This document shows, one piece after another, positions 1-8,339 of a stretch of DNA of 64,000 nucleotides. The DNA is from Lachnospiraceae bacterium (GTDB lineage: Bacteria; Bacillota; Clostridia; Lachnospirales; Lachnospiraceae). The notes below the pieces were generated by a model. It did not search any database. It saw only the letters and a list, made by a program, of their open reading frames with translations, and was not told the DNA's origin. The stretch covers positions 1 through 64,000 of the forward strand of contig JAMPFQ010000005.1 in the NCBI GenBank assembly GCA_023664345.1. Direction: 5' to 3'. The translations under genes and the position numbers were made by a program. Numbering within the stretch: the first letter of the stretch is position 1; the number at the start of each line of letters is the position of its first letter.

Positions 1-1068
1 TTTGACTGCCTGAACTATCTGCCCAACCTGCAGGAGGCGGTAAACGCCACCAACAGGATGAAGCAGCAGGAGGGCAGAGGCCATGCGCAGGTAGCGCTGT
101 CCTATACCCTGGGTGACGCTTATACCCTGGAATATTGGGCGGATACGGCGAAGAAGATCGAGGAGATGGGTGCGGATTCCATCTGTATCAAGGATATGGC
201 GGGCCTGCTGGTTCCCTACAAGGCAAGCGAACTGATCAAGGCCATGAAAGAGAACACCAAGCTTCCCATCCAGCTGCATACCCACTATACTTCCGGCGTG
301 GCTGGCATGACCTATCTGAAAGCGGTGGAAGCGGGAGTGGATGTTATCGATACTGCTATGAGTCCTTTCGCGATGGGTACTTCACAGCCTGCTACCGAGG
401 TGATGGTAGAGACTTTCAAGGGTACTCCTTATGATACAGGATTTGACCAGAACCTGCTGGCGGAGATCGCGGATTACTTCCGTCCTTACAGGGACGAGTG
501 CCTGAAGAACGGTCTGTTGAACCCCAGGGTTATGGGCGTTGACATCAAGACCCTGTTGTATCAGGTTCCCGGCGGCATGCTTTCCAATATGGTGAGCCAG
601 CTGAAAGAGCAGAATGCGGAAGACAGGTATTATGATGTGCTGAAAGAGATCCCTCAGGTGCGCAAGGATCTGGGAGAGCCTCCTCTGGTAACTCCTTCTT
701 CTCAGATCGTCGGCACCCAGGCAGTGTTCAACGTACTGATGGGCGAGAGATACAAGATGGCCACCAAGGAGACCAAGGCGGTTCTCCGCGGCGAGTATGG
801 CCAGACCGTCAAGCCCATGAGCCAGGAGGTCATCGATAAGGTTATCCCCGGCGAGACCAGGCTCACAGGCCGTTTCGCGGATACACTGCCCAGCGAGATG
901 GATAAGCTGGAAAGCGAGATGAAGGAATGGAAGCAGCAGGACGAGGATGTGCTTTCCTACGCGCTGTTCCCTCAGGTTGCGACAGACTTCTTCAAGTACC
1001 GCCAGGCGCAGCAGGATAAGGTTGACATGACCCAGGCAGATACTAAGAACGGGGCATATCCTGTCTAG
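1..1068 (+). CDS. Oxaloacetate decarboxylase alpha / pyruvate carboxylase carboxyltransferase subunit, 3' part
   Basis: The frame is open from base 1, so the 5' end lies outside the window; 355 codons are visible. The protein matches the carboxyltransferase TIM barrel and conserved C-terminal domain of oxaloacetate decarboxylase alpha or pyruvate carboxylase subunit B. Visible motifs are CIKDMAGLL, the metal-site LHTHYTSG and the active-site stretch TAMSPFAMGTSQP. These enzymes move CO2 between biotin and pyruvate/oxaloacetate. The protein stops at NGAYPV, without the biotinyl domain (AMKM motif) often fused at this end, so the biotin carrier must be a separate protein. A structured element and a terminator follow. 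Family call is firm; decarboxylase versus carboxylase direction cannot be told. Confidence 0.88.
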   Translation, partial: FDCLNYLPNLQEAVNATNRMKQQEGRGHAQVALSYTLGDAYTLEYWADTAKKIEEMGADSICIKDMAGLLVPYKASELIKAMKENTKLPIQLHTHYTSGVAGMTYLKAVEAGVDVIDTAMSPFAMGTSQPATEVMVETFKGTPYDTGFDQNLLAEIADYFRPYRDECLKNGLLNPRVMGVDIKTLLYQVPGGMLSNMVSQLKEQNAEDRYYDVLKEIPQVRKDLGEPPLVTPSSQIVGTQAVFNVLMGERYKMATKETKAVLRGEYGQTVKPMSQEVIDKVIPGETRLTGRFADTLPSEMDKLESEMKEWKQQDEDVLSYALFPQVATDFFKYRQAQQDKVDMTQADTKNGAYPV

Positions 1069-1080
1069 GAATCTGGTGAG

Positions 1081-1234
1081 GGAAAGTGTGAACGGAATGA
1101 AGATTTTCTAAGGTCAGACAGAACCTGACCTAAGAAAATCTAAGTCATTCCGGGAAGAATCCGCAGGGCGGATTCTTCCGGCCTAGCACTGGTTCATGGA
1201 TTGTTTGTGCCGCCAAAGGCGGCATGACTGGAAG
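1081..1234 (+). repeat. Structured intergenic element, family A copy 1
   Basis: A long stem is formed by GGAATGA (1094-1100) with TCATTCC (1145-1151), GATTTTCT (1102-1109) with AGAAAATC (1133-1140), and GGTCAG (1112-1117) with CTGACC (1125-1130). A second hairpin GGAAGAATCCGC/GCGGATTCTTCC follows at about 1153-1179, then a tail ending TTTGTGCCGCC-aaa-GGCGGCATGAC. The same architecture occurs at 3193-3336 with different but still paired stem bases. It is probably transcribed with the upstream gene. Function unknown. Confidence 0.75.
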
Positions 1235-1238
1235 TTTG

Positions 1239-1276
1239 AAAGCAGCATCGGAAAGTTTTCCGATGCTGCTTTTTTA
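1239..1276 (+). terminator. Rho-independent terminator
   Basis: AAAGCAGCATCGGAAA pairs with TTTCCGATGCTGCTTT and is followed by a run of T. It ends the transcript of the carboxyltransferase gene and element A1. Confidence 0.9.
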
Positions 1277-1296
1277 AGGTGATCGATATTCTATTG

Positions 1297-1482
1297 TCAT
1301 TCTTTTACCGTGTCAAGTTCTGTAAGATTGACACCGGATTTTGTGAGTATTACTTTCAGTTCAATATACCGACCTTTAATTTCCTTATATGCTGCAGATT
1401 CTTTATTTTCGATCAAAAGCAGATATTTTTGAACTCTTGCAAACTCTTCCACTGTTATTTTTATCATTTCACTTTCAGTCAT
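1297..1482 (-). CDS. Small hypothetical protein, 61 aa
   Basis: A 61-residue frame that starts MTESEMIKITVEEF and ends LTELDTVKE. Upstream of its ATG on the reverse strand is AGGCAGGTGATCGT, an acceptable ribosome binding site. The protein is charged and predicted helical, with no signal peptide or membrane segment and no domain I recognise. It lies alone between two forward transcription units, and its base composition is more AT-rich than the neighbours. Judged real because of the RBS and protein-like composition, but no function can be offered. Confidence 0.6.
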   Translation of the reverse strand: MTESEMIKITVEEFARVQKYLLLIENKESAAYKEIKGRYIELKVILTKSGVNLTELDTVKE

Positions 1483-1623
1483 ACGATCACCTGCCTTTTA
1501 GTCTGTATGGATTGTTACAACTTAATCATAACAGATTATGTAAAAGCTGTAAAGTTGTAAAGTTTTATCCGGCTTTGCTTTCAGGTAATGTTACAGAAAT
1601 TTTAACATTTATTACAGATCCTA

Positions 1624-1653
1624 TTGACAAAGTGCATGAAAGTCAGGTAAGAT
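1624..1653 (+). promoter_or_regulatory. Candidate sigma-A promoter for the TetR-RpiR pair
   Basis: TTGACA (1624-1629), an 18-base spacer and TAAGAT (1648-1653), followed by the TetR-type gene 55 bases downstream. Confidence 0.55.
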
Positions 1654-1707
1654 AACAAGTGTAATGCGATAAAACAGCACAAGAGACAGAATGGAAAGGG
1701 AAAGAGT

Positions 1708-2262
1708 ATGGCGCGTAAAGAAACAATCACAATCGATATGATCCTTGATACTGCATTTGCCATGACCAGGGAAGAGGGGTTTGCAGATGTCACTGCCAGA
1801 AAGGTGGCTGCAAAAGCAGGCTGTTCTACCCAGCCCATATTCCGCGTATATAAGAATATGGACGAACTGTGGCGGGCGGTCTATGATAAAGCGGCTGCTT
1901 TTTTCCGTGATTATTACAGTCTCTTTCCCAGAACGGGCAGGACGCCTTTCGCCAATCTCGGTATGGCATACATTGCCTTTGCCAGAGAGGAACGCCATCT
2001 GTTTGAACTGCTGTTTGTGACGGACGTGCCTTATAAAAAGGGTATGTATGAACTGCTGAACGGTTCGGAGGGCAATGTGGTATACGAGATCAACCTTGCC
2101 AAACAGGCGGGGTGCGCCGATCCGGGAGACCTGTTCATGAAGATGTGGATCTTCATCCATGGCGCGGCATGCATGACCATGACAGGGGATTATGACCTGA
2201 CGGATGTACAGACCATGGAACTGCTGGAACGCTCCTATGAAGCCTTTGTGGGTAAAGAGTAA
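1708..2262 (+). CDS. TetR/AcrR-family transcriptional regulator
   Basis: 184 aa. Residues about 8-55 form a TetR-type helix-turn-helix: ILDTAFAMTREEGFADVTA, then VAAKAGCSTQPIFRVYKNMDEL. In the second helix the usual GVS-GTLYRHF is replaced by GCSTQPIFRVY, a variant seen in clostridial TetR proteins. The C-terminal ligand domain is poorly conserved, so the effector cannot be inferred. RBS-like GGAAAGGGAAAGAG precedes the ATG. It is followed after 12 bases by an RpiR-type regulator, so two repressor-type regulators are cotranscribed with no evident target operon adjacent. Confidence 0.85.
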   Translation: MARKETITIDMILDTAFAMTREEGFADVTARKVAAKAGCSTQPIFRVYKNMDELWRAVYDKAAAFFRDYYSLFPRTGRTPFANLGMAYIAFAREERHLFELLFVTDVPYKKGMYELLNGSEGNVVYEINLAKQAGCADPGDLFMKMWIFIHGAACMTMTGDYDLTDVQTMELLERSYEAFVGKE

Positions 2263-2274
2263 GGAGCCTGGCAC

Positions 2275-3192
2275 ATGGAAAAAAAGGATGATATTTTAAG
2301 CAGGATATCAGAACAGTATGCGAAAATGAGCAAGAGCCATAAGGCTATCGCAAATTTCATTTCCCAGCATTACGATCAGGCGGTGTTCATGACCGCGGCA
2401 AAAATGGGAGAGACACTGGGGATCAGTGAATCCACGGTAGTCCGTTTTGCCGACAGGGTGGGTTACGCGGGCTATCCTGAATTCCAGCGGGCGCTGGAAG
2501 AGTGCGTAAAGGGCAAGCTGAGCAGTATCCAGAAAATGGATGCCAAGTATGGCAGGAGCACCCAGTCCGAGGTACTGACTTCCGTGATCACGGCGGATAT
2601 TGAAAAACTGCAGCATACCATAGATAATCTGGATTCGGCAGCGTTTGAGTCTGCGGTGGAGACGATCCTTGCCGCAGACAATATTTATATCATGGGACTC
2701 CGCAGCAATGAGCCGCTGGCGGAATTCCTGCATTTTTATCTCAATATGATTCGCGGCGGCGTGGTGCTTTTAAAGACCACCAGCGTCAGCGAGACCTTTG
2801 AGCAGATGATACGTATCAATGAAAAAGACTGTTTTATCGGAATCAGTTTTCCCAGATATTCCATGCGTACCCTGAAGGCGATGGAATTTGCCAGTGACCG
2901 GAATGCCAAGGTGATCGCGGTGACGGATTCCACCCATTCGCCCATGAGCCTGTATTCCTCCTGTAATCTGCTTGCCAGGAGCGATATGGTGTCCATCGTG
3001 GATTCCCTGGTTGCGCCTCTGAGCGTGATCAACGCGCTGGTGGTGGCATTGTGCCTGCGCTGTCCCCAGGAAGTGCGGCGCAATCTGGAAATGCTGGAGG
3101 AAACATGGAATAATTATCAGGTATACCTGAATGATGAGATCAATTTCATTGATGATGAACCCATATTGAATTATTCCCTGCGCAAGGAATAG
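2275..3192 (+). CDS. MurR/RpiR-family transcriptional regulator (HTH + SIS)
   Basis: 305 aa. The N-terminal RpiR helix-turn-helix spans about residues 1-80, with the typical ISQHYDQAVFMTAAKMGETLG and ESTVVRFADRVGYAGYPEFQ. A SIS sugar-phosphate-binding domain follows at about 120-260 (IYIMGLRSNEPLAEF, GISFPRYSMRTLKAMEFA, VIAVTDSTHSPMS). Members of this family sense phosphosugars or related ligands and control catabolic genes. The gene starts 12 bases after the TetR gene, with AAGGAG just upstream of the ATG. The C-terminal tail after residue 265 is acidic and unassigned. The regulated genes are unknown. Confidence 0.88.
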   Translation: MEKKDDILSRISEQYAKMSKSHKAIANFISQHYDQAVFMTAAKMGETLGISESTVVRFADRVGYAGYPEFQRALEECVKGKLSSIQKMDAKYGRSTQSEVLTSVITADIEKLQHTIDNLDSAAFESAVETILAADNIYIMGLRSNEPLAEFLHFYLNMIRGGVVLLKTTSVSETFEQMIRINEKDCFIGISFPRYSMRTLKAMEFASDRNAKVIAVTDSTHSPMSLYSSCNLLARSDMVSIVDSLVAPLSVINALVVALCLRCPQEVRRNLEMLEETWNNYQVYLNDEINFIDDEPILNYSLRKE

Positions 3193-3368
3193 TGTGAGAA
3201 GAATTTCTAAGGCGTCAAAGGACGCCGCCTAAGAAATTCTAAGTCTCACACGGAAGAATCGCAAAATCAGCGATTCTTCCGGACTTGCACCGATTTGTGG
3301 GTCGTTTGTGCCGCCGATGGCGGCATGACGGGAAGTGTGAACGGAATGAAGATTTTCTAAGTCTTCCC
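3193..3368 (+). repeat. Structured intergenic element, family A copy 2, plus a truncated unit
   Basis: GTGTGAGA/TCTCACAC, GAATTTCT/AGAAATTC and GGCGTC/GACGCC form a long stem. A hairpin GGAAGAATCGC/GCGATTCTTCC and the conserved tail TTTGTGCCGCC-gat-GGCGGCATGAC follow. Compared with copy 1 at 1081, the stems differ in sequence but keep pairing. From about 3331 a shortened unit repeats the first 29 or so bases of copy 1 (through GATTTTCTAAG) and closes with GGGAAG/CTTCCC. Confidence 0.75.
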
Positions 3369-3386
3369 GACAGGATAGGAGATAAG

Positions 3387-4667
3387 ATGAACAAAGTGAT
3401 CATAGTCGGCGGAGGCGCCGCGGGCATGATGGCGGCCATAGCGGCGGCTGACAGCGGGGCAAAGGTCTGCCTGATCGAAAAGAATGAGAAGCTGGGGAAG
3501 AAACTGTTCATCACCGGGAAAGGGCGCTGCAACGTGACCAACGCGGCGGATATGGATGCCTTGTTCCAGAATGTGTGCACCAACAGGAAGTTCCTCTACA
3601 GCGCCTTTTATGGATATGACAATCAGGCGGTCATGGCTTTTCTGGAACGGGCGGGATGTTCCTTGAAAACAGAACGGGGAGGCCGGGTGTTTCCCGTGTC
3701 AGATCATTCTTCTGATGTGATCGCCGCCCTGCAGCGGGAACTGAAAAAGCGCGGCGTGGAGATCCTGTTGAACACGGAAGTGTCCCATATCTGGACGGAA
3801 TCGCAGGAGGGCGTTGCCATAAAGGATTCCGATGAGTTGAGCCAATATGAAGAAAAAATGATTTTTAGAGGAGTACGGCTGAAAGATGGCCGTTCCATAC
3901 GCGGAGACAGAGGCATCCTATGCACCGGAGGCGTTTCCTATCCCTCCACAGGTTCCACCGGGGACGGACACCGCATCGCCGGGGAGACGGGGCATAAGGT
4001 CACGGAACTTGCCCCGGCGCTGGTACCCTTTAACATAGAGGAAAAGTGGTGCGGACAGCTGATGGGGCTTTCCCTGAGAAATGTCGCTGTCACCATGTCC
4101 GCGGGGAAAAAGAACCTGTACGAGGGCTTTGGCGAGATGCTGTTCACCCATTTCGGCGTCAGCGGCCCGCTGATCCTTTCAGCCAGCAGTCATTATCATG
4201 GAGAGAAGGACGCAAAGCTGTACATCGACCTGAAGCCGGCGCTGGATGAGGAACAGCTGGATAGGCGCATCCTGCGGGACTTTGAGGAGAATAAGAACAA
4301 GCAGTTCAAGAATTCCCTGGGAAAGCTTTTTCCTGTGAAGCTTATCCCTGTCATGATGGAATTGTCGGGCATCTCCCCGGAAAAGAAAGTAAATGAGATC
4401 ACCAGGGAGGAGCGCAGGAACTTTGGCAGGCTGATCAAGCACCTGCCCCTTACCGTTGCGGGCACAAGGGGATTCGAGGAAGCAATCATCACCAGGGGCG
4501 GCGTTTCCGTCAAAGAGATTGATCCCTCCACCATGGGATCCAAAAAGGTGGACGGGCTTTATTTCGCGGGAGAGGTGGTGGACCTGGACGCCCTGACGGG
4601 AGGGTTCAACCTCCAGATCGCGTGGTCCACGGGCTATCTGGCGGGCGTCAGCGCGGCAGGATCATAA
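3387..4667 (+). CDS. NAD(P)/FAD-dependent oxidoreductase, HI0933/BaiN-like
   Basis: 426 aa from ATG 3387, chosen because AGGAGAT lies directly upstream and the FAD motif VIIVGGGAAGMMAAIAAA begins at residue 3. Further family marks are KLGKKLFITGKGRCNVTN, GGVSYPSTGSTGDGH and the C-terminal GLYFAGEVVDLDALTGGFNLQIA. This widespread flavoprotein family (YhiN/HI0933; BaiN in bile-acid-converting clostridia) has a poorly known physiological role. Placement directly before cmk and ispH is a common clostridial arrangement. The name BaiN should not be read as evidence of bile acid metabolism here. Confidence 0.88.
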   Translation: MNKVIIVGGGAAGMMAAIAAADSGAKVCLIEKNEKLGKKLFITGKGRCNVTNAADMDALFQNVCTNRKFLYSAFYGYDNQAVMAFLERAGCSLKTERGGRVFPVSDHSSDVIAALQRELKKRGVEILLNTEVSHIWTESQEGVAIKDSDELSQYEEKMIFRGVRLKDGRSIRGDRGILCTGGVSYPSTGSTGDGHRIAGETGHKVTELAPALVPFNIEEKWCGQLMGLSLRNVAVTMSAGKKNLYEGFGEMLFTHFGVSGPLILSASSHYHGEKDAKLYIDLKPALDEEQLDRRILRDFEENKNKQFKNSLGKLFPVKLIPVMMELSGISPEKKVNEITREERRNFGRLIKHLPLTVAGTRGFEEAIITRGGVSVKEIDPSTMGSKKVDGLYFAGEVVDLDALTGGFNLQIAWSTGYLAGVSAAGS

Positions 4668-4793
4668 ATCAATCTTGACTTCCCGGACGGATCTGTTCGT
4701 CTGGCAGATATTGTGCCTGCGGCAGCATACAACAAAAGCCTGCGCTTTTCGTTGTCAGGAATCCGCAGGTTGCGGAAAGGCATGGTTATCAGC

Positions 4794-5456
4794 ATGAGTT
4801 ATAATATTGCGATCGACGGCCCCGCAGGGGCGGGGAAAAGTACTATTGCCAGAGCGGTGGCCAGGAAAATGGGCCTGATCTATGTGGATACGGGAGCCAT
4901 GTACCGGGCTATGGCATTGTTCATGGTCAGGGAGAAGATCGATCTGCAGGACACAGAGACGATCACCCGTAAATGTCAGGAGGCGGATATCACCATCCGC
5001 TACGAGGACGGCGTGCAGGTAGTCCTTTTGAACGGAGAGAATGTCAACGCATACCTGCGCACGGAGGAAGTGGGCCATGCGGCGGCCTTTGTCAGCGTGA
5101 TCCCAAAGGTGCGGGAGAAGCTGGTGGAGCTGCAGAAGCGTCTGGCGGCGGAGAGCGACTGCGTCATGGACGGCAGGGATATCGGCACCTGCGTGCTGCC
5201 CCGCGCGGACCGCAAGATCTATCTCACGGCCAGCAGCGCGGTGCGGGCAAAGAGGAGATATGACGAACTGACCGCAAGGGGTGAGGCCTGCGGACTGGAG
5301 AAGATCCAGGCGGATATCGAGGAGCGGGATTACCGCGACATGCACAGGGAGGCTTCCCCTTTAAAGCAGGCGGAGGATGCTGTGCTGGTGGATACCTCTG
5401 ATATGACGGTGGAGGAAGTGATAGACAGGATTCTTCTGATCTGCAAGAGGGATTGA
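4794..5456 (+). CDS. cmk: Cytidylate kinase
   Basis: 220 aa, the usual family length, from ATG 4794. It phosphorylates CMP/dCMP with ATP. P-loop IDGPAGAGKSTIAR (about residues 6-19), substrate motif YVDTGAMYRAMA, and VMDGRDIGTCVLPRA are all present, with the lid region RAKRRYDEL. An in-frame ATG at 4782 sits one base after GGAAAGG, too close to serve; the chosen ATG is 13 bases from it, so initiation signals are weak either way. The 126 bases before it contain a hairpin (ACAAC-AAAAGC/GCTTTT-GTTGT region, about 4728-4754). Likely cotranscribed with ispH-rpsA. Confidence 0.93.
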   Translation: MSYNIAIDGPAGAGKSTIARAVARKMGLIYVDTGAMYRAMALFMVREKIDLQDTETITRKCQEADITIRYEDGVQVVLLNGENVNAYLRTEEVGHAAAFVSVIPKVREKLVELQKRLAAESDCVMDGRDIGTCVLPRADRKIYLTASSAVRAKRRYDELTARGEACGLEKIQADIEERDYRDMHREASPLKQAEDAVLVDTSDMTVEEVIDRILLICKRD

Positions 5457-5486
5457 AACAACTTAAGAGAATGGGAAACGCATTTT

Positions 5487-6335
5487 ATGGAAATAAAGCT
5501 TGCAAAGTGTTCCGGTTTCTGCTTCGGCGTGAAACGTGCGGTGGATACGGTGTATGAACAGGTGGAAACGGGGAAGACTATATACACTTATGGACCTATC
5601 GTCCACAATGAGACGGTGGTAAAAGATCTGGAAGAAAAGGGTGTTGCCGTTCTGGAGAGCGAGGACGCACTGAGGGCATTGGATCATGGCAGCGTCATTA
5701 TCCGCGCTCACGGCGTACCGGAAACGGTATACGATATCCTGGAGCAGAAAGGGATGGAGTGCATCGATGCCACATGCCCTTTTGTGAAAAAGATCCACAG
5801 GATCGTGCGGGAAGCCGCCGACAGGGGAGAACACATCGTGATCATCGGGGATCCTGTCCATCCTGAGGTGGAGGGAATCGTGAGCTGGTGCAAGGGTGCG
5901 GGAACAGTATTGAAGACCGTGGAGGAGGCGGAAAAATATGTTCCTCCCGAGGGAAAAAAAGTATGTGTTGTGGCTCAAACGACATTTAACTACAATAAAT
6001 TTCATTCTATAGTTGAAATTTTCCAAAAAAAAGGTTACAATGTTAATGTTGCTAATACCATATGTAATGCGACAGAGGAACGACAGGACTCAGCCAGGGA
6101 GCTTGCGAAAGAGGCTGACGTTATGATCGTGATCGGCGGGAAGCACAGTTCCAACACCAGAAAGCTGTATGAGATATGCAGTGGGGAATGTGCGGACACC
6201 TGTTTTATACAGACACTGGATGACTTGCATTTAGATCTACCTAAATCTGTTCGACTGGTGGGTATTACTGCGGGGGCTTCCACCCCAAATAAATTAATCG
6301 AGGAGGTTCAAAATTATGTCAGAATTAACTTTTGA
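5487..6335 (+). CDS. ispH: 4-hydroxy-3-methylbut-2-enyl diphosphate reductase
   Basis: 282 aa. Last enzyme of the MEP isoprenoid pathway, making IPP and DMAPP with a 4Fe-4S cluster. The three cluster cysteines are visible: C12 in AKCSGFCFGVKRAV, the CPFVKKIH cysteine near residue 96, and the NTICNATEERQ cysteine near 195. VHNETVVKDL and SSNTRKLYEI are typical. In many clostridia this protein is fused to ribosomal protein S1; here it ends TGA at 6335, overlapping the S1 start by 20 bases in a different frame. Its own RBS is weak. Confidence 0.95.
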   Translation: MEIKLAKCSGFCFGVKRAVDTVYEQVETGKTIYTYGPIVHNETVVKDLEEKGVAVLESEDALRALDHGSVIIRAHGVPETVYDILEQKGMECIDATCPFVKKIHRIVREAADRGEHIVIIGDPVHPEVEGIVSWCKGAGTVLKTVEEAEKYVPPEGKKVCVVAQTTFNYNKFHSIVEIFQKKGYNVNVANTICNATEERQDSARELAKEADVMIVIGGKHSSNTRKLYEICSGECADTCFIQTLDDLHLDLPKSVRLVGITAGASTPNKLIEEVQNYVRINF

Positions 6336-7458
6336 ACAAATGTTGGAAGATTCAATCAAGACAATACATTCAGGAGAGGTAGTCGAAGGTACAGTCATCG
6401 ATGTCAAGGCGGATGAGATCATCTTAAACATCGGATATAAATCAGACGGTATTCTGACCAAGAGCGAGTACACCAACGATTCAAGCGTAGATCTGACGTC
6501 GGTAGTCAAGCCCGGAGACACCATGGAGGTAAAAGTCTTAAAAGTAAATGACGGGGAAGGACAGGTTGTCTTGACCTACAAGCGTCTGGCAGCAGACAGA
6601 GGAAACAAGAGGATCGAGGAAGCATATAATAATCAGGAAGTGTTGAAAGCGACTGTTGCGCAGGTATTGGGCGGCGGCCTGAGCGTTGTTGTGGATGAGG
6701 TCAGGATCTTCATTCCCGCAAGCCTTGTGTCCGACACCTATGAGAAAGACCTGAACAAATACGCAGGTCAGGAGATCGAGTTCGTTATCAGCGAGTACAA
6801 TCCCAAGAGGAGAAGATACATCGGTGACCGCAGACAGCTGGTTGCTGCCAGGAAAGCGGAACTCCAGAGAGAACTCTTTGAGAGGATCCATGAAGGCGAT
6901 GTTGTGGAAGGAATCGTTAAGAATGTGACGGATTTCGGTGCGTTCATCGATCTGGGAGGCGCTGACGGACTGCTTCACATCTCCGAGATGTCATGGGGCA
7001 GGGTAGAGCACCCTAAGAAAGTATTTAAGGTAGGCGATCAGTTAAAGGTTCTGATCAAGGAGATCAACGGAAGCAAGATCGCACTTTCCCTGAAATTTGA
7101 CGACGCGAACCCCTGGAAAGACGCGGCATCCAAGTATGCGGTGGGCAATGTGGTGACAGGTAAGGTCGCAAGGATGACGGATTTCGGTGCGTTTGTGGAA
7201 CTTGAACCCGGTGTGGATGCACTGCTGCATGTATCCCAGATCGCGAAAGAGCATGTGGAGAAACCATCGGATGTATTGTCTGTTGGTCAGGAAGTGACAG
7301 CGAAAGTAGTTGATTTCAACGAGACGGATAAGAAGATTTCCCTGAGTGTCAAGGCAATGCTTGTTTCGGAGAAGCCGGAGGAAGAGTCCGATGCAGATGT
7401 TGTATCTGTAGATATTGATGCCGTGATCGCGGCGCAGAGCGAGGAAGACGCAGAATAA
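6316..7458 (+). CDS. rpsA: 30S ribosomal protein S1-like protein (four S1 domains)
   Basis: 380 aa with four S1/OB-fold repeats at about residues 18-88, 104-170, 190-260 and 277-346; repeats 3 and 4 carry the classic VTDFGAFIDLGGADGLLHISE and MTDFGAFVELEPGVDALLHVSQ. Shorter than the six-domain E. coli S1, normal for Firmicutes. A strong Shine-Dalgarno, GAGGAGGT (about 6301-6308), lies inside ispH and sets the ATG at 6316. It acts in mRNA binding to the ribosome. The C-terminal tail is acidic (EEESDADVVSVD). Confidence 0.93.
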   Translation: MSELTFEQMLEDSIKTIHSGEVVEGTVIDVKADEIILNIGYKSDGILTKSEYTNDSSVDLTSVVKPGDTMEVKVLKVNDGEGQVVLTYKRLAADRGNKRIEEAYNNQEVLKATVAQVLGGGLSVVVDEVRIFIPASLVSDTYEKDLNKYAGQEIEFVISEYNPKRRRYIGDRRQLVAARKAELQRELFERIHEGDVVEGIVKNVTDFGAFIDLGGADGLLHISEMSWGRVEHPKKVFKVGDQLKVLIKEINGSKIALSLKFDDANPWKDAASKYAVGNVVTGKVARMTDFGAFVELEPGVDALLHVSQIAKEHVEKPSDVLSVGQEVTAKVVDFNETDKKISLSVKAMLVSEKPEEESDADVVSVDIDAVIAAQSEEDAE

Positions 7459-7479
7459 GAGTCAGGACGGTAGATTGCT

Positions 7480-8256
7480 ATGGCATATGATTATGAATAT
7501 TTCAAAAGGGAGATTTTGGCGCTCACAACGATAGATCTGGACTGCTATAAGGAAAAGCAGATGAAGCGCCGTATTGATACTTTGATCACCAAGCATAAGA
7601 TAGAAGGGTATGATAAGTACGTTGCCAGGCTGAAAACAGATAAAGAACTGTTTGATGAATTCGTCAGCTATATTACGATCAATGTATCTGAATTTTATCG
7701 TAATCCCGAGCAGTGGAAGCTGATAGAGGCGGACGTATTCCCGGAACTGATCCGGAAGTTTGGCAAGAATCTTAAGATATGGAGTGCGGCCTGTTCCACG
7801 GGAGATGAGCCGTATTCACTGGTGATGGCGTTGTCCAGGCATGTGCCTTTGAGCAATATCAAGATATATGCCACCGATCTTGACAAGCAGATCATTGCCA
7901 AGGCAAAAGTCGGGGTCTATAATGAAAAGAGCATCGCTTCCGTGCCTGAAGATTTCAAGAAGAAGTATTTCACGAAAGTGGGTCCTTCTTATAAGATTGC
8001 AGATGAGATCAAGGAGCGTGTGGAGTTTCATGAGCATAACCTGTTAAAGGATGCGTATCCCAAGGATTATAACCTGATCGTATGCCGGAATGTGCTGATC
8101 TATTTCACGGAGGAAGCGAAAGAGGAGGTATTTCGCAAGTTCAACAAGTCCCTGGCTCCGGGCGGTGTGCTGTTCATCGGCAGTACGGAACAGATAGTCA
8201 ATTATAAGGAAATAGGCTATGAAAGGAAGAATTCTTTCTTCTATGAGAGGCCATAA
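7480..8256 (+). CDS. cheR: Chemotaxis protein methyltransferase CheR
   Basis: 258 aa. It methylates glutamates of chemoreceptors with S-adenosylmethionine. The N-terminal CheR helical domain (about 1-75) holds the basic KQMKRRIDTLI helix. The methyltransferase domain has SEFYRNPEQW, WSAACSTGDEPYSLVM (SAM site), ATDLDKQII and CRNVLIYFTEEAKEEVF. It lies 21 bases after rpsA, with no other che genes near; a soluble chemoreceptor-like protein is encoded at 24771 in this window. A terminator follows. Confidence 0.93.
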   Translation: MAYDYEYFKREILALTTIDLDCYKEKQMKRRIDTLITKHKIEGYDKYVARLKTDKELFDEFVSYITINVSEFYRNPEQWKLIEADVFPELIRKFGKNLKIWSAACSTGDEPYSLVMALSRHVPLSNIKIYATDLDKQIIAKAKVGVYNEKSIASVPEDFKKKYFTKVGPSYKIADEIKERVEFHEHNLLKDAYPKDYNLIVCRNVLIYFTEEAKEEVFRKFNKSLAPGGVLFIGSTEQIVNYKEIGYERKNSFFYERP

Positions 8257-8305
8257 AGGATCAGAGCGTGCATCGCGTGACAGCTGATGAACGGAACATA
8301 TCAGA

Positions 8306-8336
8306 AAAGGAACCTGTAACAGGTTCCTTTTTTTTA
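8306..8336 (+). terminator. Rho-independent terminator after cheR
   Basis: AAAGGAACCTG pairs with CAGGTTCCTTT across TAA and runs into eight T residues. Confidence 0.93.
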
Positions 8337-8339
8337 AAC

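Noticed and set aside
1389..1655. Forward frames over the 1297-1482 small gene
   Set aside because: Phe/Cys/Tyr-rich composition typical of antisense translation of an AT-rich gene; no RBS.
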